Assembly (NCBI GenBank): GCA_019636565.1
Contig: JAHBXG010000014.1
Location: 1 to 64,000, forward strand
Direction: 5' to 3'
DNA: 64,000 nt
Origin: Phycisphaeraceae bacterium
Lineage (GTDB): Bacteria > Planctomycetota > Phycisphaerae > Phycisphaerales > UBA1924
Under the pieces are notes generated by a model. The model made no database searches and had not been told where the DNA came from. It worked only from the letters and a program-made list of their open reading frames with translations. Below are positions 25,156 to 33,884 of the stretch, in pieces. The first letter of the stretch is position 1. The number at the start of each line of letters is the position of its first letter. The translations under genes and the position numbers were made by a program.

Positions 25156-26892
25156 ATGAGCCAGCGAATCAGCGGTGTGGCGTTTGTGGTACTTCTTGCG
25201 GGACAGGCTTTTGGAGACGGCGCGCCGGTTTCGCTCGAAAAGCCCGATAACCAACCAGCCCCGGCGCGCGGCGCGATTCGAACAACTCTCCCAGCGCAGG
25301 ACCTGATTCCCCTCGCTGCTCTGCCGTCCGTCCGGATCACGCAGGTGAATGTCACGGGCCTTCAGCAAAACATCGTGGGCGACGCCGCGAACGAACCGTC
25401 ACTCGCGCACGACCCGATGGCACCGAGTCGCATCGCAGTGGGCTGGCGTCAGTTTGACACGATCGCGAGCAACTTCCGCCAGGCCGGCGCCGGGTGGTCG
25501 AACGACGGCGGTCGCACGTGGCACGCGAGCGCGCTGGACCCGGGCATCTTCCGGTCGGATCCGGTGCTCCGCGCTAACGCGGATGGGACAATTTTCTACA
25601 ATTCGCTCACCGGCGATTTTTTCGGCTGGCTCTTTGTGTCCAGCGACGGCGGAAAGACGTGGAACCCGCCGTATCCGGCGTACGGGGGCGACAAGACTTG
25701 GATGGCGATCGACCGCACCGACGGGCCAGGACGCGGCTTTCTCTATGAGAGTTGGAATGTCGCGGGAAACAACTACTCGCCCAATACGTTCACACGCTCT
25801 GTGGATGGATTGGCCTTTGATGACCCGATCGTGCTGCCCAACTCGCCGGTCTTCGGGACCAACTACGTCGGGCCCGATGGCGAGTTGTACATCTTCGGAA
25901 CGCCGAACTCGAGCTCGACCTCGACGTTCTACCTGCTCAAATCCACCAACGCCAACAACGCGTTCGAAACACCGGCGTTCGTGTCCGCCACGGTCAACAT
26001 GGGAGGCGTCGCGCGCATCGGCGGGTCTCCGAACCCGGGCGGTTTGCTTGGGCAGGCGCAGGTTGTAGTTAATCCTTCCGAAGGTCCCCGCCGCGGGTGG
26101 GTCTACCTGTTGTCGTCGGTCGATCCGGCGGGGACCGACCCGGGCGACATCAACTTCGTGCGCTCGACCGATGGGGGACTGAGTTTCTCCGCACCGGCGA
26201 AGATCAACCCGGAGCCCGCGTCGAACACATCCTGGCAGTGGTTCGGGACCATGGGAGTCGCGCCGAACGGCAGACTCGACGTGGTGTACAACAGCACCGA
26301 CGGCACTGGCAGCCTCACGATCTCGAAACTCATGTACATCAGTTCCTCCGACGGCGGCACAACGTGGACCGCTCCACTGCAGGTGACCAACACGTTCAAT
26401 TCGACCATCGGTCAGCCGAACCAGAACAAGATCGGCGACTACTACGACATCGAGTCGGACAACTTTGGTGCGAGCGTGATCATGTCGGCCACGTTCACGG
26501 GCGGGCAGGATGTGTACTACATCCGCATCGGCGGAGAAGACTGCAACCGCAACGGGCGCGACGACGCGATCGATATCCAGTATGGATTCGACCCGGATTG
26601 CAACATGAACGGCGTGCCCGATTCGTGCGATATCGCGAGCGGGTTCTCAACCGACTCCAACCACGATGGCATCCCCGACGGATGCAGCGCATCCTGCCCG
26701 GGTGATTTCAATCTCGACGGGCAGGTAGACGACTCCGACTTCATCATGTTCGCGTACAGCTACGACGTGCTGGTGTGCGGGGATCCGGCGATGCCGCCCT
26801 TCTGCCGCGCCGATCTCACGCACGATGGCTTTGTGGACGACGCGGACTTTGTGATTTTCGGCGCCGCGTACAACACCCTGATCTGCCCGTAG
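25156..26892 (+). CDS. Secreted sialidase-like (Asp-box) protein with calcium repeats and dockerin-like tail
   Basis: A 578-residue protein with GGAGAG before the ATG and a signal peptide (MSQRISGVAFVVLLAGQAFG). At least four Asp-box motifs of the S-x-D-x-G-x-T/S-W type occur (SNDGGRTW, SSDGGKTW, STDGGLSF, SSDGGTTW), marking a six-bladed sialidase-like propeller. At about 462-510 are three calcium-binding repeats (DCNRNGRDD, DCNMNGVPD, DSNHDGIPD) like thrombospondin type 3 units. The tail is a complete two-loop dockerin-like module. Catalytic Arg/Tyr residues of true sialidases were not confirmed, so the glycosidase function is uncertain. Confidence 0.78.
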   Translation: MSQRISGVAFVVLLAGQAFGDGAPVSLEKPDNQPAPARGAIRTTLPAQDLIPLAALPSVRITQVNVTGLQQNIVGDAANEPSLAHDPMAPSRIAVGWRQFDTIASNFRQAGAGWSNDGGRTWHASALDPGIFRSDPVLRANADGTIFYNSLTGDFFGWLFVSSDGGKTWNPPYPAYGGDKTWMAIDRTDGPGRGFLYESWNVAGNNYSPNTFTRSVDGLAFDDPIVLPNSPVFGTNYVGPDGELYIFGTPNSSSTSTFYLLKSTNANNAFETPAFVSATVNMGGVARIGGSPNPGGLLGQAQVVVNPSEGPRRGWVYLLSSVDPAGTDPGDINFVRSTDGGLSFSAPAKINPEPASNTSWQWFGTMGVAPNGRLDVVYNSTDGTGSLTISKLMYISSSDGGTTWTAPLQVTNTFNSTIGQPNQNKIGDYYDIESDNFGASVIMSATFTGGQDVYYIRIGGEDCNRNGRDDAIDIQYGFDPDCNMNGVPDSCDIASGFSTDSNHDGIPDGCSASCPGDFNLDGQVDDSDFIMFAYSYDVLVCGDPAMPPFCRADLTHDGFVDDADFVIFGAAYNTLICP

Positions 26893-26913
26893 TGGAATGC
26901 GCGTCAGCGCGAC

Positions 26914-27807
26914 TCAGCCGCGACCGATCTTGAGGCCTTTGGCCTTTCTGGAACGGGTGTCACTCACTCCGCCGGTTTCTCCACCGGCGTCTGTGTCGTC
27001 GCTCGCATCCGCGAGTTCCGCGGCGTGCGCCTTGAGCTTGGCGTGCGACCACCACGCCAGCGGGAGCGTGAGCAGGTAACCCCCGGCGAGGATCGCGCCC
27101 GCGAGCCATCGGTCTTTCGCGGCCAGGAACACGAGCAGGCCGACGCCGATGAAGAGAGGCACCACCGCGCGCGGGTGGATGCGGATCTTCTTGAAACTGA
27201 ACATCGGCACTCGGCTGACCATCAGGCCGCCGATCAGGAAGATGTAAATGGCAACCAGCACTGGCGGCATCTGCCACTTGATTGAGGGTGATACATCGAA
27301 CAGCACCGGCAGCAGCACGGCGCCGGCCGCGGCGGGCGTGGGCATGCCGACAAAGAAGCGGGCCGCGAAAGGGCTGTTTTTCTTTGGCGGCTTTGCGGCG
27401 GTGAACCGGGCCAGCCTCATCGCGGCGCACATGGCGTAGGTCAGCACGCTCATCATGAACAGCGGCTCGTAGCTCTGGGGCAGCGTGGGGCGCAGCCCGG
27501 TCTGCGTGTCGCGCAGCATCCACTGGTAGAGCAGCACGGCGGGGGCGACGCCGAAGGAGACAAAGTCGGAGAGCGAATCGAGCACCGCTCCGAACTGGCT
27601 GGTGACGCGCATCAGACGCGCCGCCCGCCCGTCGAGCGCATCGAACACCGCGGAGAGAGCGATCGCCACCAGCGCGGGCTCGTAGCGGCTCTGGAGAACA
27701 AAGTGCAGGCTCGCGAGCCCGCATGCGAGCGCCGCCGAGGTGATCATGTTGGGCACGATCGCCCGGAGCGGAACGGCAGAGTGTTGGGTTGGAAATTTGA
27801 GGAACAC
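26914..27807 (-). CDS. pssA: CDP-diacylglycerol--serine O-phosphatidyltransferase
   Basis: A 297-residue integral membrane enzyme that makes phosphatidylserine from CDP-diacylglycerol and serine. The CDP-alcohol phosphatidyltransferase signature DALDGRAAR-x8-G-x3-D-x3-D is intact near residues 56-81. About seven to eight hydrophobic segments follow. The C-terminal 40 residues are a hydrophilic Asp/Gly/Arg extension. The start is assigned to a GTG at 27807, 52 bases after the psd stop; an ATG 60 bases further in would cut the first helix. The neighbour psd converts the product to phosphatidylethanolamine, so the two are consecutive steps. Confidence 0.9.
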   Translation of the reverse strand: MFLKFPTQHSAVPLRAIVPNMITSAALACGLASLHFVLQSRYEPALVAIALSAVFDALDGRAARLMRVTSQFGAVLDSLSDFVSFGVAPAVLLYQWMLRDTQTGLRPTLPQSYEPLFMMSVLTYAMCAAMRLARFTAAKPPKKNSPFAARFFVGMPTPAAAGAVLLPVLFDVSPSIKWQMPPVLVAIYIFLIGGLMVSRVPMFSFKKIRIHPRAVVPLFIGVGLLVFLAAKDRWLAGAILAGGYLLTLPLAWWSHAKLKAHAAELADASDDTDAGGETGGVSDTRSRKAKGLKIGRG

Positions 27808-27859
27808 GCCGGGGGATTGTTCGCCTGCAGCTCGGTCAATGCTTTTGGACCGGGCGGAC

Positions 27860-28615
27860 TCACCGAATTGCTGAACGGCGAGCGATGATGGTCTGCCCCG
27901 CAAAGACTCTGCCGTTGAGCGGAACCGTGGGCTCGTACCCCGCAGGAAGGTACACATCGACACGCGAACCGAACTTGATCAACCCATACCGCTCTCCCGC
28001 GGCAAGCGCACGCCCCGGCGTGACCTTGCAGACGATCCGGCGTGCGATCAGCCCCGCGATCTGGATCACAAACAGGCGCGTCCCATCGGGCAACCTCAGG
28101 ATGAGGCTCGCCCGCTCGTTCAGGTCGCTGGCCTTGTCGAAACTCGCGTTGAAGAACTTGCCGCGGTTGTACGCGATTGCTTCGACGGTCCCCGCCAGGG
28201 GCGCGCGGTTGACGTGCACGTTGAACACGTTCATGAAGATGCACATGCGCGTCATCTGCACCGGCGCCTCGCCGACCGATGCCAGCGCTTCCGCGGGCGG
28301 CGAGGCTGTATCGATCTTCACGACCACACCATCGGCGGGGCAGATCATCGCCCGCGTCAGGTCCTCGCCCGGCGGGGGCTTGCGGTTGGGATCTCGAAAA
28401 AACCAGAACGCCCAGACCGTGAACGCGATCATCACCGCCGCGATCGCCATGAGAATCGGAGCGAAATGCGTGTTGCGGAGCCCCACCGCCACCACAGTCG
28501 CGAAGAGCGTCGGGAAGAAAAAGAACGCGATGATCAGCCAGCCATCCTGGGCGATGATCGGCGGCTTGGGCGGGTAGGGCTCTCCCGCGAAGGATGCTGG
28601 CGTTGAGGCGGTCAT
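27860..28615 (-). CDS. psd: Phosphatidylserine decarboxylase proenzyme
   Basis: A 251-residue protein of the short PSD family, which produces phosphatidylethanolamine. Two N-terminal helices (about 25-48 and 52-72) anchor it. The self-cleavage site is [10 protein letters not shown] near residue 215, where the Ser becomes the pyruvoyl cofactor of the alpha chain; the E. coli enzyme has LGST there. The HVNRAP motif near 135 is also conserved. It lies directly before pssA on the same strand, so both are probably co-transcribed. The sucD gene starts 97 bases away on the other strand. Confidence 0.92.
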   Translation of the reverse strand: MTASTPASFAGEPYPPKPPIIAQDGWLIIAFFFFPTLFATVVAVGLRNTHFAPILMAIAAVMIAFTVWAFWFFRDPNRKPPPGEDLTRAMICPADGVVVKIDTASPPAEALASVGEAPVQMTRMCIFMNVFNVHVNRAPLAGTVEAIAYNRGKFFNASFDKASDLNERASLILRLPDGTRLFVIQIAGLIARRIVCKVTPGRALAAGERYGLIKFGSRVDVYLPAGYEPTVPLNGRVFAGQTIIARRSAIR

Positions 28616-28712
28616 GCCCGATTGTTTGCGCCCGTTGGGCCGGGGGCCGAGCCAATTCGGCGCGTGCGACCCTCGTCGGTCTTGCCGCGGCAGCCTCTAC
28701 ACTCTTCGCCCT

Positions 28713-29714
28713 ATGGCGATTCTGATCGACGCAAACACCAAAGTTCTCTGTCAAGGCATCACCGGCTCGTTCGGAGCCGTCCACACCAAGGGATGCTTCC
28801 TGTACGGCACCAAGATGGCCGGGGGCGTGACGCCGGGCAAGGGCGGCACCAAGGACGCCAACGGACTGCCGATCTTCGATACGGTGGCGCAAGCCGTGCG
28901 CGAGACCGGCGCGAGCGCGACGATGATCTTCGTTCCGCCCGCTTTCACGGCGGATGCGATTCTGGAGGCGGCGGACGCCGGGATTCGCGTTATTTGCGCG
29001 ATTACCGAAGGCGTGCCCGTGCAGGACATGATCCGGGTGCGGTCGGTGCTGGATGAACTCAACGGCGGGGCGGAGACGTCGGCCAGCAAGCGGAAGTTTG
29101 TCCTTGTCGGCCCCAACTGCCCCGGCGTGATCACGCCCGGCCCGCGCACCAACATGAACAGCACGACAGGCGAACCGGGCGCGCCGTTTACGAATGCCGG
29201 GTGCAAGATCGGCATCATGCCCGGCTACATCAACACGCACGTGAGCCAGAGCAAGCGGGGTAAGGCCATCGGCATTGTGAGCCGCTCGGGCACGCTGACG
29301 TATGAAGCGGTCTGGCAGACGTCCAATCTTGGATTCGGCCAGAGCACCTGCGTGGGTATCGGGGGCGACCCGGTGCGCGGGCTGAATCACATCGACTGCC
29401 TCGAACTCTTCGCGGACGACCCGGAAACCCACGGCATCCTCATGATCGGCGAGATCGGCGGCAGCGACGAAACCGATGCCGCGAAGTGGATCGAGGCGAA
29501 TCGCAAGAGCGGGCGGCTCAAGAAGCCGGTGGCGGCGTTCATCGCGGGGAGAACGGCCCCGCCCGGACGGCGCATGGGCCACGCGGGCGCGATCATCGGC
29601 GGGGCGGATGACACTGCGGATGCGAAAATCAAGGCGTTGCAGGCCGCGGGCGTGAGCGTGGCGATGAGCCCGGCGGATATGGGGAGTGCGATGGCGAGTG
29701 CGATGGGTGGGTAG
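28713..29714 (+). CDS. sucD: Succinate--CoA ligase (ADP/GDP-forming) subunit alpha
   Basis: A 333-residue subunit of the citric-acid-cycle enzyme that couples succinyl-CoA cleavage to nucleotide phosphorylation. A Rossmann CoA-binding domain opens with [22 protein letters not shown] is present near 144-152, and RMGHAGAI near residue 290 contains the His that is phosphorylated. The chain is longer than the usual 290 residues by insertions, for example around ETSASKRK. The partner sucC is not in the window. The last 105 bases recur, diverged, at 30577-30681. Confidence 0.92.
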   Translation: MAILIDANTKVLCQGITGSFGAVHTKGCFLYGTKMAGGVTPGKGGTKDANGLPIFDTVAQAVRETGASATMIFVPPAFTADAILEAADAGIRVICAITEGVPVQDMIRVRSVLDELNGGAETSASKRKFVLVGPNCPGVITPGPRTNMNSTTGEPGAPFTNAGCKIGIMPGYINTHVSQSKRGKAIGIVSRSGTLTYEAVWQTSNLGFGQSTCVGIGGDPVRGLNHIDCLELFADDPETHGILMIGEIGGSDETDAAKWIEANRKSGRLKKPVAAFIAGRTAPPGRRMGHAGAIIGGADDTADAKIKALQAAGVSVAMSPADMGSAMASAMGG

Positions 29715-29732
29715 CGTTCGGCAGAGGATCGA

Positions 29733-30512
29733 GTGAGCGAGAGATCAGAGAAGCAATCGCCCGTGGCACTCGATTTTCCCGCAAGCATCGAGTGTTTTCG
29801 TGGCGCCTTGCCGCAGTTCATCTGCCCTCAGATGACAGACACCAACTTGACAGAGATTGCGGCGAACGACAGCCCGGAGTTTGAACTTCACTTGAAGGCC
29901 TTGCATGCCGTATGCGAAAGCATGAAGGTTGAGGGGAGGCTGGATTGGAATCCGAAAGAGGCGCTCGAACTCGAGCGCTGGGAAGTGCCATCAACGCACG
30001 ATGGACATCTCCGGCGGCTGTTCGCCTGCGCGGTTCTGAATGACGCTTATTTCGAAGCACAGTCACGAGACCATCTTCATTCGCTTTCGGACATTCTCGC
30101 GCCGCTTGTTGACAGCGCACTATTCATGGGCAACAGCGCAGTAATTCCCGCCCGAAGTTCGATTTCGGCTCTCCTCTCAACGCCCTTTCCGTGGTGGGAA
30201 GACTCTCTGGTCTTCGCTGGATTGGCATGGATTGTGCTTTCGGTCGCTGAAACCAATACGGACGACAGCGAGTCCATCGAACGAGTGTGCGATTGGGTTG
30301 TCGCAGAAGACCATCGCCTCAAGTTGCTCGAGATCTCTGCTGAGCGTGGCCCTGGCTTGCTCGGTTGCACGCATTTCAGTCAACGCCATTCTCTTTGGCA
30401 AGCAATGGCGCAGCGGTACCTTTTGAACGCAGACCTTCCCTACGCAGTTCAAACTTCGGAAAAGCTCCGAGCCATCGGAACTGATCTCGTCGGATGGGCA
30501 AACCCGGCGTAA
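29733..30512 (+). CDS. Unknown protein between two copies of the sucD 3' end
   Basis: A 259-residue frame with a GTG start (AGAGG five bases upstream); an ATG at 29832 would give 226 residues and is also plausible. The protein is mainly helical, acidic and without a signal peptide; one moderately hydrophobic stretch (SLVFAGLAWIVLSVA) is near 160-175. I do not recognise a family. By eye its third codon positions are less G/C-rich than those of sucD or psd, suggesting a different origin. It lies between sucD and a diverged copy of the sucD end. Confidence 0.6.
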   Translation: MSERSEKQSPVALDFPASIECFRGALPQFICPQMTDTNLTEIAANDSPEFELHLKALHAVCESMKVEGRLDWNPKEALELERWEVPSTHDGHLRRLFACAVLNDAYFEAQSRDHLHSLSDILAPLVDSALFMGNSAVIPARSSISALLSTPFPWWEDSLVFAGLAWIVLSVAETNTDDSESIERVCDWVVAEDHRLKLLEISAERGPGLLGCTHFSQRHSLWQAMAQRYLLNADLPYAVQTSEKLRAIGTDLVGWANPA

Positions 30513-30576
30513 CAAGAACCCTAAGCTGAACCGTGGGGTTCGCGGTCGAGCATCGCTGAGCGTGAGAACTACAAGT

Positions 30577-30681
30577 GATTCAGTGGATGCAAGGATCAAA
30601 ACGCTGAAGGCTGAGGGTGTAAGCGTGGCGATGAACTCGGCGAATATGGGGAGTGCGATGTTGAGTGCGATGGGCGGGTGA
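30577..30681 (+). pseudogene. Diverged duplicate of the sucD 3' end
   Basis: These 105 bases match 29610-29714, the last 34 codons and stop of sucD, at about 82 of 105 positions without gaps (counted by hand). The frame is kept: DARIKTLKAEGVSVAM against [16 protein letters not shown], and both end in SAMGG-stop. Similarity does not extend further upstream, so no full gene copy exists. The stop codon abuts the stop of the convergent Fic gene. It could be a leftover attachment repeat or a decayed second sucD. Confidence 0.82.
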
Positions 30682-31881
30682 TCATTCCTCGGCTTGGCCG
30701 CGAACGGCTTTCAGAATTGCGTTTGCGATATAGACCTTGTCGTAGTTGCCCTTGTTGGCTTGTACGAGAACTCCCGCCTTGACTAATCGCTCGACGTGGA
30801 GCTGAGCAGACGTATAGGAAACATTCAGCACTTCCTTGGCAAGCGGGATCGTGATCACGAATCGCGAGAAAAGGTGATCGATGAGTTTGAGCGTGAGGGC
30901 ACTTTTGCCCTTGGTGACGTTTTCCGCGTGGTATTTGTCGTAGAGTGCGCGGACACGCTTGGCGCGGTCGCGGTCCAGCGTCGCCTGCTCAGCAATCGCC
31001 GTACAGAAAAAGCGAATCCATGGCTCCCACTCATTTGCGGTGCTGACCCTCAGGAGACGCTCGTAGTACTCGGCGCGATTTGACTGGACCCATTCGCTGA
31101 GATTGCAGACCGGCTGGCGGAGCACGCCGGATTTGACCGGAGTGATGTTGACAATTGCCCTGCCCAGCCGTCCGTTTCCATCACTGAAGGGGTGAATGGC
31201 CTCGAACTGGTAGTGTGCCATGGCGAGTTCAATAAAGAACGGGAACTCCTGACGCTGCGGCGCCCCCAGCGTCCTGGGGTTGACGAAGTGCTCCCAGTGC
31301 TTCATGCATTCAGCTACTTTGTCCCCGGGTGGCGGCACAAACCGCGCGGCGGCAAAGCCCCGATTCTCATCGCCGATGCAGACCTGCCGCTTGCGGTACT
31401 TGCCGGGTGTGTGCGTGGGATCGATGATCAGCTTCGCGTGGATCTCGCTGATCAGCCGGTTCGAAAGCGGTAAGGGCGATACCAAGCCATGCTCGACGGC
31501 CTGCTTGTTCCTCCGAACTTCCAGGGTTTCTTGCGTGGCTCGATCCGTGATGATCTCCGAGAGGGCGATGTCCTTGAGCGATGAAAAGGTGTTCTCAATC
31601 TTGGATGACGACTGCACCTCTCTCGCTCGCATGGCGCTCAAAAGCACCTGCGGGTCTGGGAGAGACTCGACGTCTGCCTGCAGTTCCAGCAGGCGCGTCT
31701 TGGCGCGATCGAGGACATCAAACAGCCGGCCAATAAGTCGTTCCGACTCGATGTCCGGCGGGAGAGGGTGCGGGATGAAAGCCCGACCCTGAATCACGCG
31801 ATCCACTCCTTCGCGCCTTTCGGTGAAAGAGGTAGGCATAAGCACGCCCGGAAACTGGGGTTGGAAATCGGAGTCCTTCAT
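30682..31881 (-). CDS. Fic-domain protein (likely AMP-transferase) with C-terminal winged helix
   Basis: A 399-residue protein. The Fic motif HPFSDGNGRLGR is at 230-241 with the catalytic His230, as in enzymes that transfer AMP from ATP to hydroxyl groups. The N-terminal inhibitory motif (S/T)xxxE(G/N) is present as S92-x3-E96-N97, so activity should be self-restrained by the Glu. An N-terminal Fic_N-like segment precedes it. Residues about 345-390 resemble a winged helix (IPLAKEVLNVSYTSAQLHVERL), suggesting DNA binding. The ATG at 31881 is chosen over a TTG at 31932; no ribosome site is clear. A perfect palindrome lies five bases before the start. Confidence 0.88.
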   Translation of the reverse strand: MKDSDFQPQFPGVLMPTSFTERREGVDRVIQGRAFIPHPLPPDIESERLIGRLFDVLDRAKTRLLELQADVESLPDPQVLLSAMRAREVQSSSKIENTFSSLKDIALSEIITDRATQETLEVRRNKQAVEHGLVSPLPLSNRLISEIHAKLIIDPTHTPGKYRKRQVCIGDENRGFAAARFVPPPGDKVAECMKHWEHFVNPRTLGAPQRQEFPFFIELAMAHYQFEAIHPFSDGNGRLGRAIVNITPVKSGVLRQPVCNLSEWVQSNRAEYYERLLRVSTANEWEPWIRFFCTAIAEQATLDRDRAKRVRALYDKYHAENVTKGKSALTLKLIDHLFSRFVITIPLAKEVLNVSYTSAQLHVERLVKAGVLVQANKGNYDKVYIANAILKAVRGQAEE

Positions 31882-32189
31882 GAATTCAACGATCGTTGAT
31901 ATCCGTTCCGCTAAATTCCACTTTGAGAGCAAAAACGCAAATTTAGACGAGGGTCATGTTCCGTCAGCGGGAATTCCATGGAAAGGGTCGATGTCCGGAT
32001 GCTCCTAATGGTGGGGTTGCTTGGCGAACAACCACAATTGGTGGGGCGAGAAAGGGTCGCTCTTGACCTCCGTCTGACGAGCAGGTCCCTCGCGGCGGTA
32101 GGTGCCAGCTGCGGTTCACGGCAAACAGGTATCGGCCCGCGAAGGTCAGCCAGCACGGGAGCGAGCAGCGTGCGGCAGGAATCCATCTG
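31882..32189. other. 308-base gap between Fic gene and small membrane protein gene
   Basis: Besides the palindrome, no promoter elements stand out and no RNA fold was recognised. Frames through the region lack protein-like sequence. Both flanking genes read away from it, so it should contain two divergent promoters. Confidence 0.35.
31886..31899. promoter_or_regulatory. Perfect 14-bp palindrome next to the Fic start codon
   Basis: TCAACGATCGTTGA equals its own reverse complement. It lies five bases before the Fic ATG on the minus strand, where an operator or ribosome-site block would act. The Fic protein has a C-terminal winged-helix-like part, so autoregulation is a reasonable guess. Confidence 0.5.
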
Positions 32190-32537
32190 GTGTTCTGGTG
32201 CATCGCGGTTCTCGCCATGAGCTACTGCGTGTTCTGGTGTGCCGCGCTGAGCGCACGGGTCGTCGGACTTTCCCGGCTTGCTTGGAGGAGCGTGGTGTGG
32301 GCCTTGCCTGCAACGCTCATCGTGGGAACGTGGATTCTTCTCAGCGGCGTGGAGTTATTTGTCTCTTCAATGGCGTCTGATCGGGCCCGCACGGAATGGT
32401 GGCTGAACAACGTGCAGTGGCCGCTGCAAAGGGCGGCGCCGACGATGACAATTCCTCTTTTTTGCGGGGCGCTGAATGTGTTGGTTAATTGCCGGCGCGA
32501 GGCCCGATCACGATTGCGTTGGTGGACACGTGCGTAA
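32190..32537 (+). CDS. Small membrane protein, hypothetical
   Basis: A 115-residue frame with a GTG start and AGGA nine bases upstream. Three hydrophobic segments are seen at about 2-22, 32-55 and 83-98, with a basic Arg-rich C-terminus. No family recognised. It lies in the accessory-looking stretch next to the Fic gene and could be a remnant of a longer membrane protein. Confidence 0.5.
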   Translation: MFWCIAVLAMSYCVFWCAALSARVVGLSRLAWRSVVWALPATLIVGTWILLSGVELFVSSMASDRARTEWWLNNVQWPLQRAAPTMTIPLFCGALNVLVNCRREARSRLRWWTRA

Positions 32538-32811
32538 GGCATTGCGCTGAGGCTGGCGCGATTGCCCGGAACTTCATAGATCAGCCTTTTCCCGGACCGG
32601 CGAGAATCCCGATGCGGCGTCCCGTTGTTATGCGACGCGCCTAGCCCGTGTAAACGCTTTCGATTCCGCGTTTTCCGCGCAGCACGCCTTGCAAGTCGCT
32701 TTCACGAATTGGAACTTTGACCCGGCGGGCGTCAGGGCCCGTATTTCAGTGAGCCGTGGGGCTCGTTTCCGTCTGGGAGCGCACCCCGCGTTCTGTTCGA
32801 GAGGAGGGTTT

Positions 32812-33819
32812 ATGAATCGATCTTTCTACATCTCGGCCGCCGCCTTTGTAGGCGCCGCTGCACTTTCGAGCGTGGCGAACGCCGCGGTCTCGTATTGGGA
32901 CTTCAACGTCTTCAGCCGGTCGACCATCGGCAGCGCGAATCAGGCGTACGGATCTGACTTCCAGGGCGCATCGGGCGCTGTGGGCAACGCCTACTTCAGC
33001 GGCTTTGCGGCCAAGACCAACGCGAACAGCTCGGCCAGCCTTGCCAACGGCTTCTACGGGGGCGGAGATTTTCGCTTGTCGGGCAGTGTGAACAACGGGG
33101 GCATCAGCGTTGCCGGTAATGTCACGATGAACGGCGCCTCGATCACCGGTCCGGTTTGGGGCGGCGGCAACCTGGGCGGCTCGGGCGGCAGCGTCAACGG
33201 AAATGTCTCGATCGCCGGCACCAAGACCACCGGCAACCAGTTGACCGTCAACGGATCGCTGAACACCGGGCAGGCGTATGCGGCAGCGCTCAATCTGGTC
33301 GCGGTGTCGTCGTACTTCCAGAACGCGGGCAATTACGCCGCGAGTCTGGCGCCGACCGGTTCGTACGTGAACCAGTGGGGCGAACTGATCATCAACGCGA
33401 GCGGACCGCTCTCGGTGGTGAACGTGAACACGAGCGACTTCATCAACGCGTGGGGAATCCGGGTTGTCGGTAACGGCGCCGTCGTGATCAACGTCGCCGG
33501 AACCAACCTCAACTTCGCGAGCAAGACCTGGAACTATCAGAACGGCGCCAGCAGCGTCAGCACCCTGCTGAACCTGAACGACGCCACGACGATCAACATG
33601 TCGGGCGGGCACAACGTGAACATCCTCGCGGCGAATGCGAACACATCGTTCTCGTCCGGTGTTGTCACCGGCAACCTGATCGTGGGCTCGCTCATGGGCA
33701 GCGGCCAAGTGAACTGGAACGACCTGGGCGGATTCAGTGGTACGGCTCTGATTCCCGCGCCCGGCGCCGCCTTCGTGATCGCCGGCGCGGGCCTGATCGT
33801 CTTCCGACGCCGCCGATAG
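32812..33819 (+). CDS. Choice-of-anchor A family exoprotein with PEP-CTERM-type tail
   Basis: A 335-residue protein with a strong GAGGAGGG ribosome site. The signal peptide is MNRSFYISAAAFVGAAALSSVANA. The body has the features of the choice-of-anchor A domain: FNVFSRSTIGSANQAYGSDFQG followed by SGAVGNAYFSGF, Asn/Gly/Ser-rich beta-helix-like repeats, and a C-terminal VNWNDLGGF. The tail is LIPAPGAAFVIAGAGLIVFRRRR, a PEP-CTERM variant. It is likely a surface or matrix protein processed by an exosortase, which is not in the window. A hairpin terminator follows. Confidence 0.85.
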   Translation: MNRSFYISAAAFVGAAALSSVANAAVSYWDFNVFSRSTIGSANQAYGSDFQGASGAVGNAYFSGFAAKTNANSSASLANGFYGGGDFRLSGSVNNGGISVAGNVTMNGASITGPVWGGGNLGGSGGSVNGNVSIAGTKTTGNQLTVNGSLNTGQAYAAALNLVAVSSYFQNAGNYAASLAPTGSYVNQWGELIINASGPLSVVNVNTSDFINAWGIRVVGNGAVVINVAGTNLNFASKTWNYQNGASSVSTLLNLNDATTINMSGGHNVNILAANANTSFSSGVVTGNLIVGSLMGSGQVNWNDLGGFSGTALIPAPGAAFVIAGAGLIVFRRRR

Positions 33820-33841
33820 ATTCTCAACTCCCAAAGCAATC

Positions 33842-33868
33842 AAGAGCCGGGGCAACCCGGCTCTTTTC
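33842..33868. terminator. Bidirectional terminator between exoprotein gene and dinB
   Basis: AAGAGCCGGG-GCAA-CCCGGCTCTT forms a 10-bp stem followed by TTTTCATTTT on the plus strand, with an A-rich stretch on the other side. It lies between convergent genes ending at 33819 and 33885 and can stop both. Confidence 0.85.
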
Positions 33869-33884
33869 ATTTTCGGGTCGCCGG

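Noticed and set aside
27744..29582. 612-codon open frame on the minus strand across psd and sucD
   Set aside because: Its Arg/His/Ala-rich translation has no family sequence, and it is antisense to sucD and out of frame with psd; such long shadows are common at this GC content.
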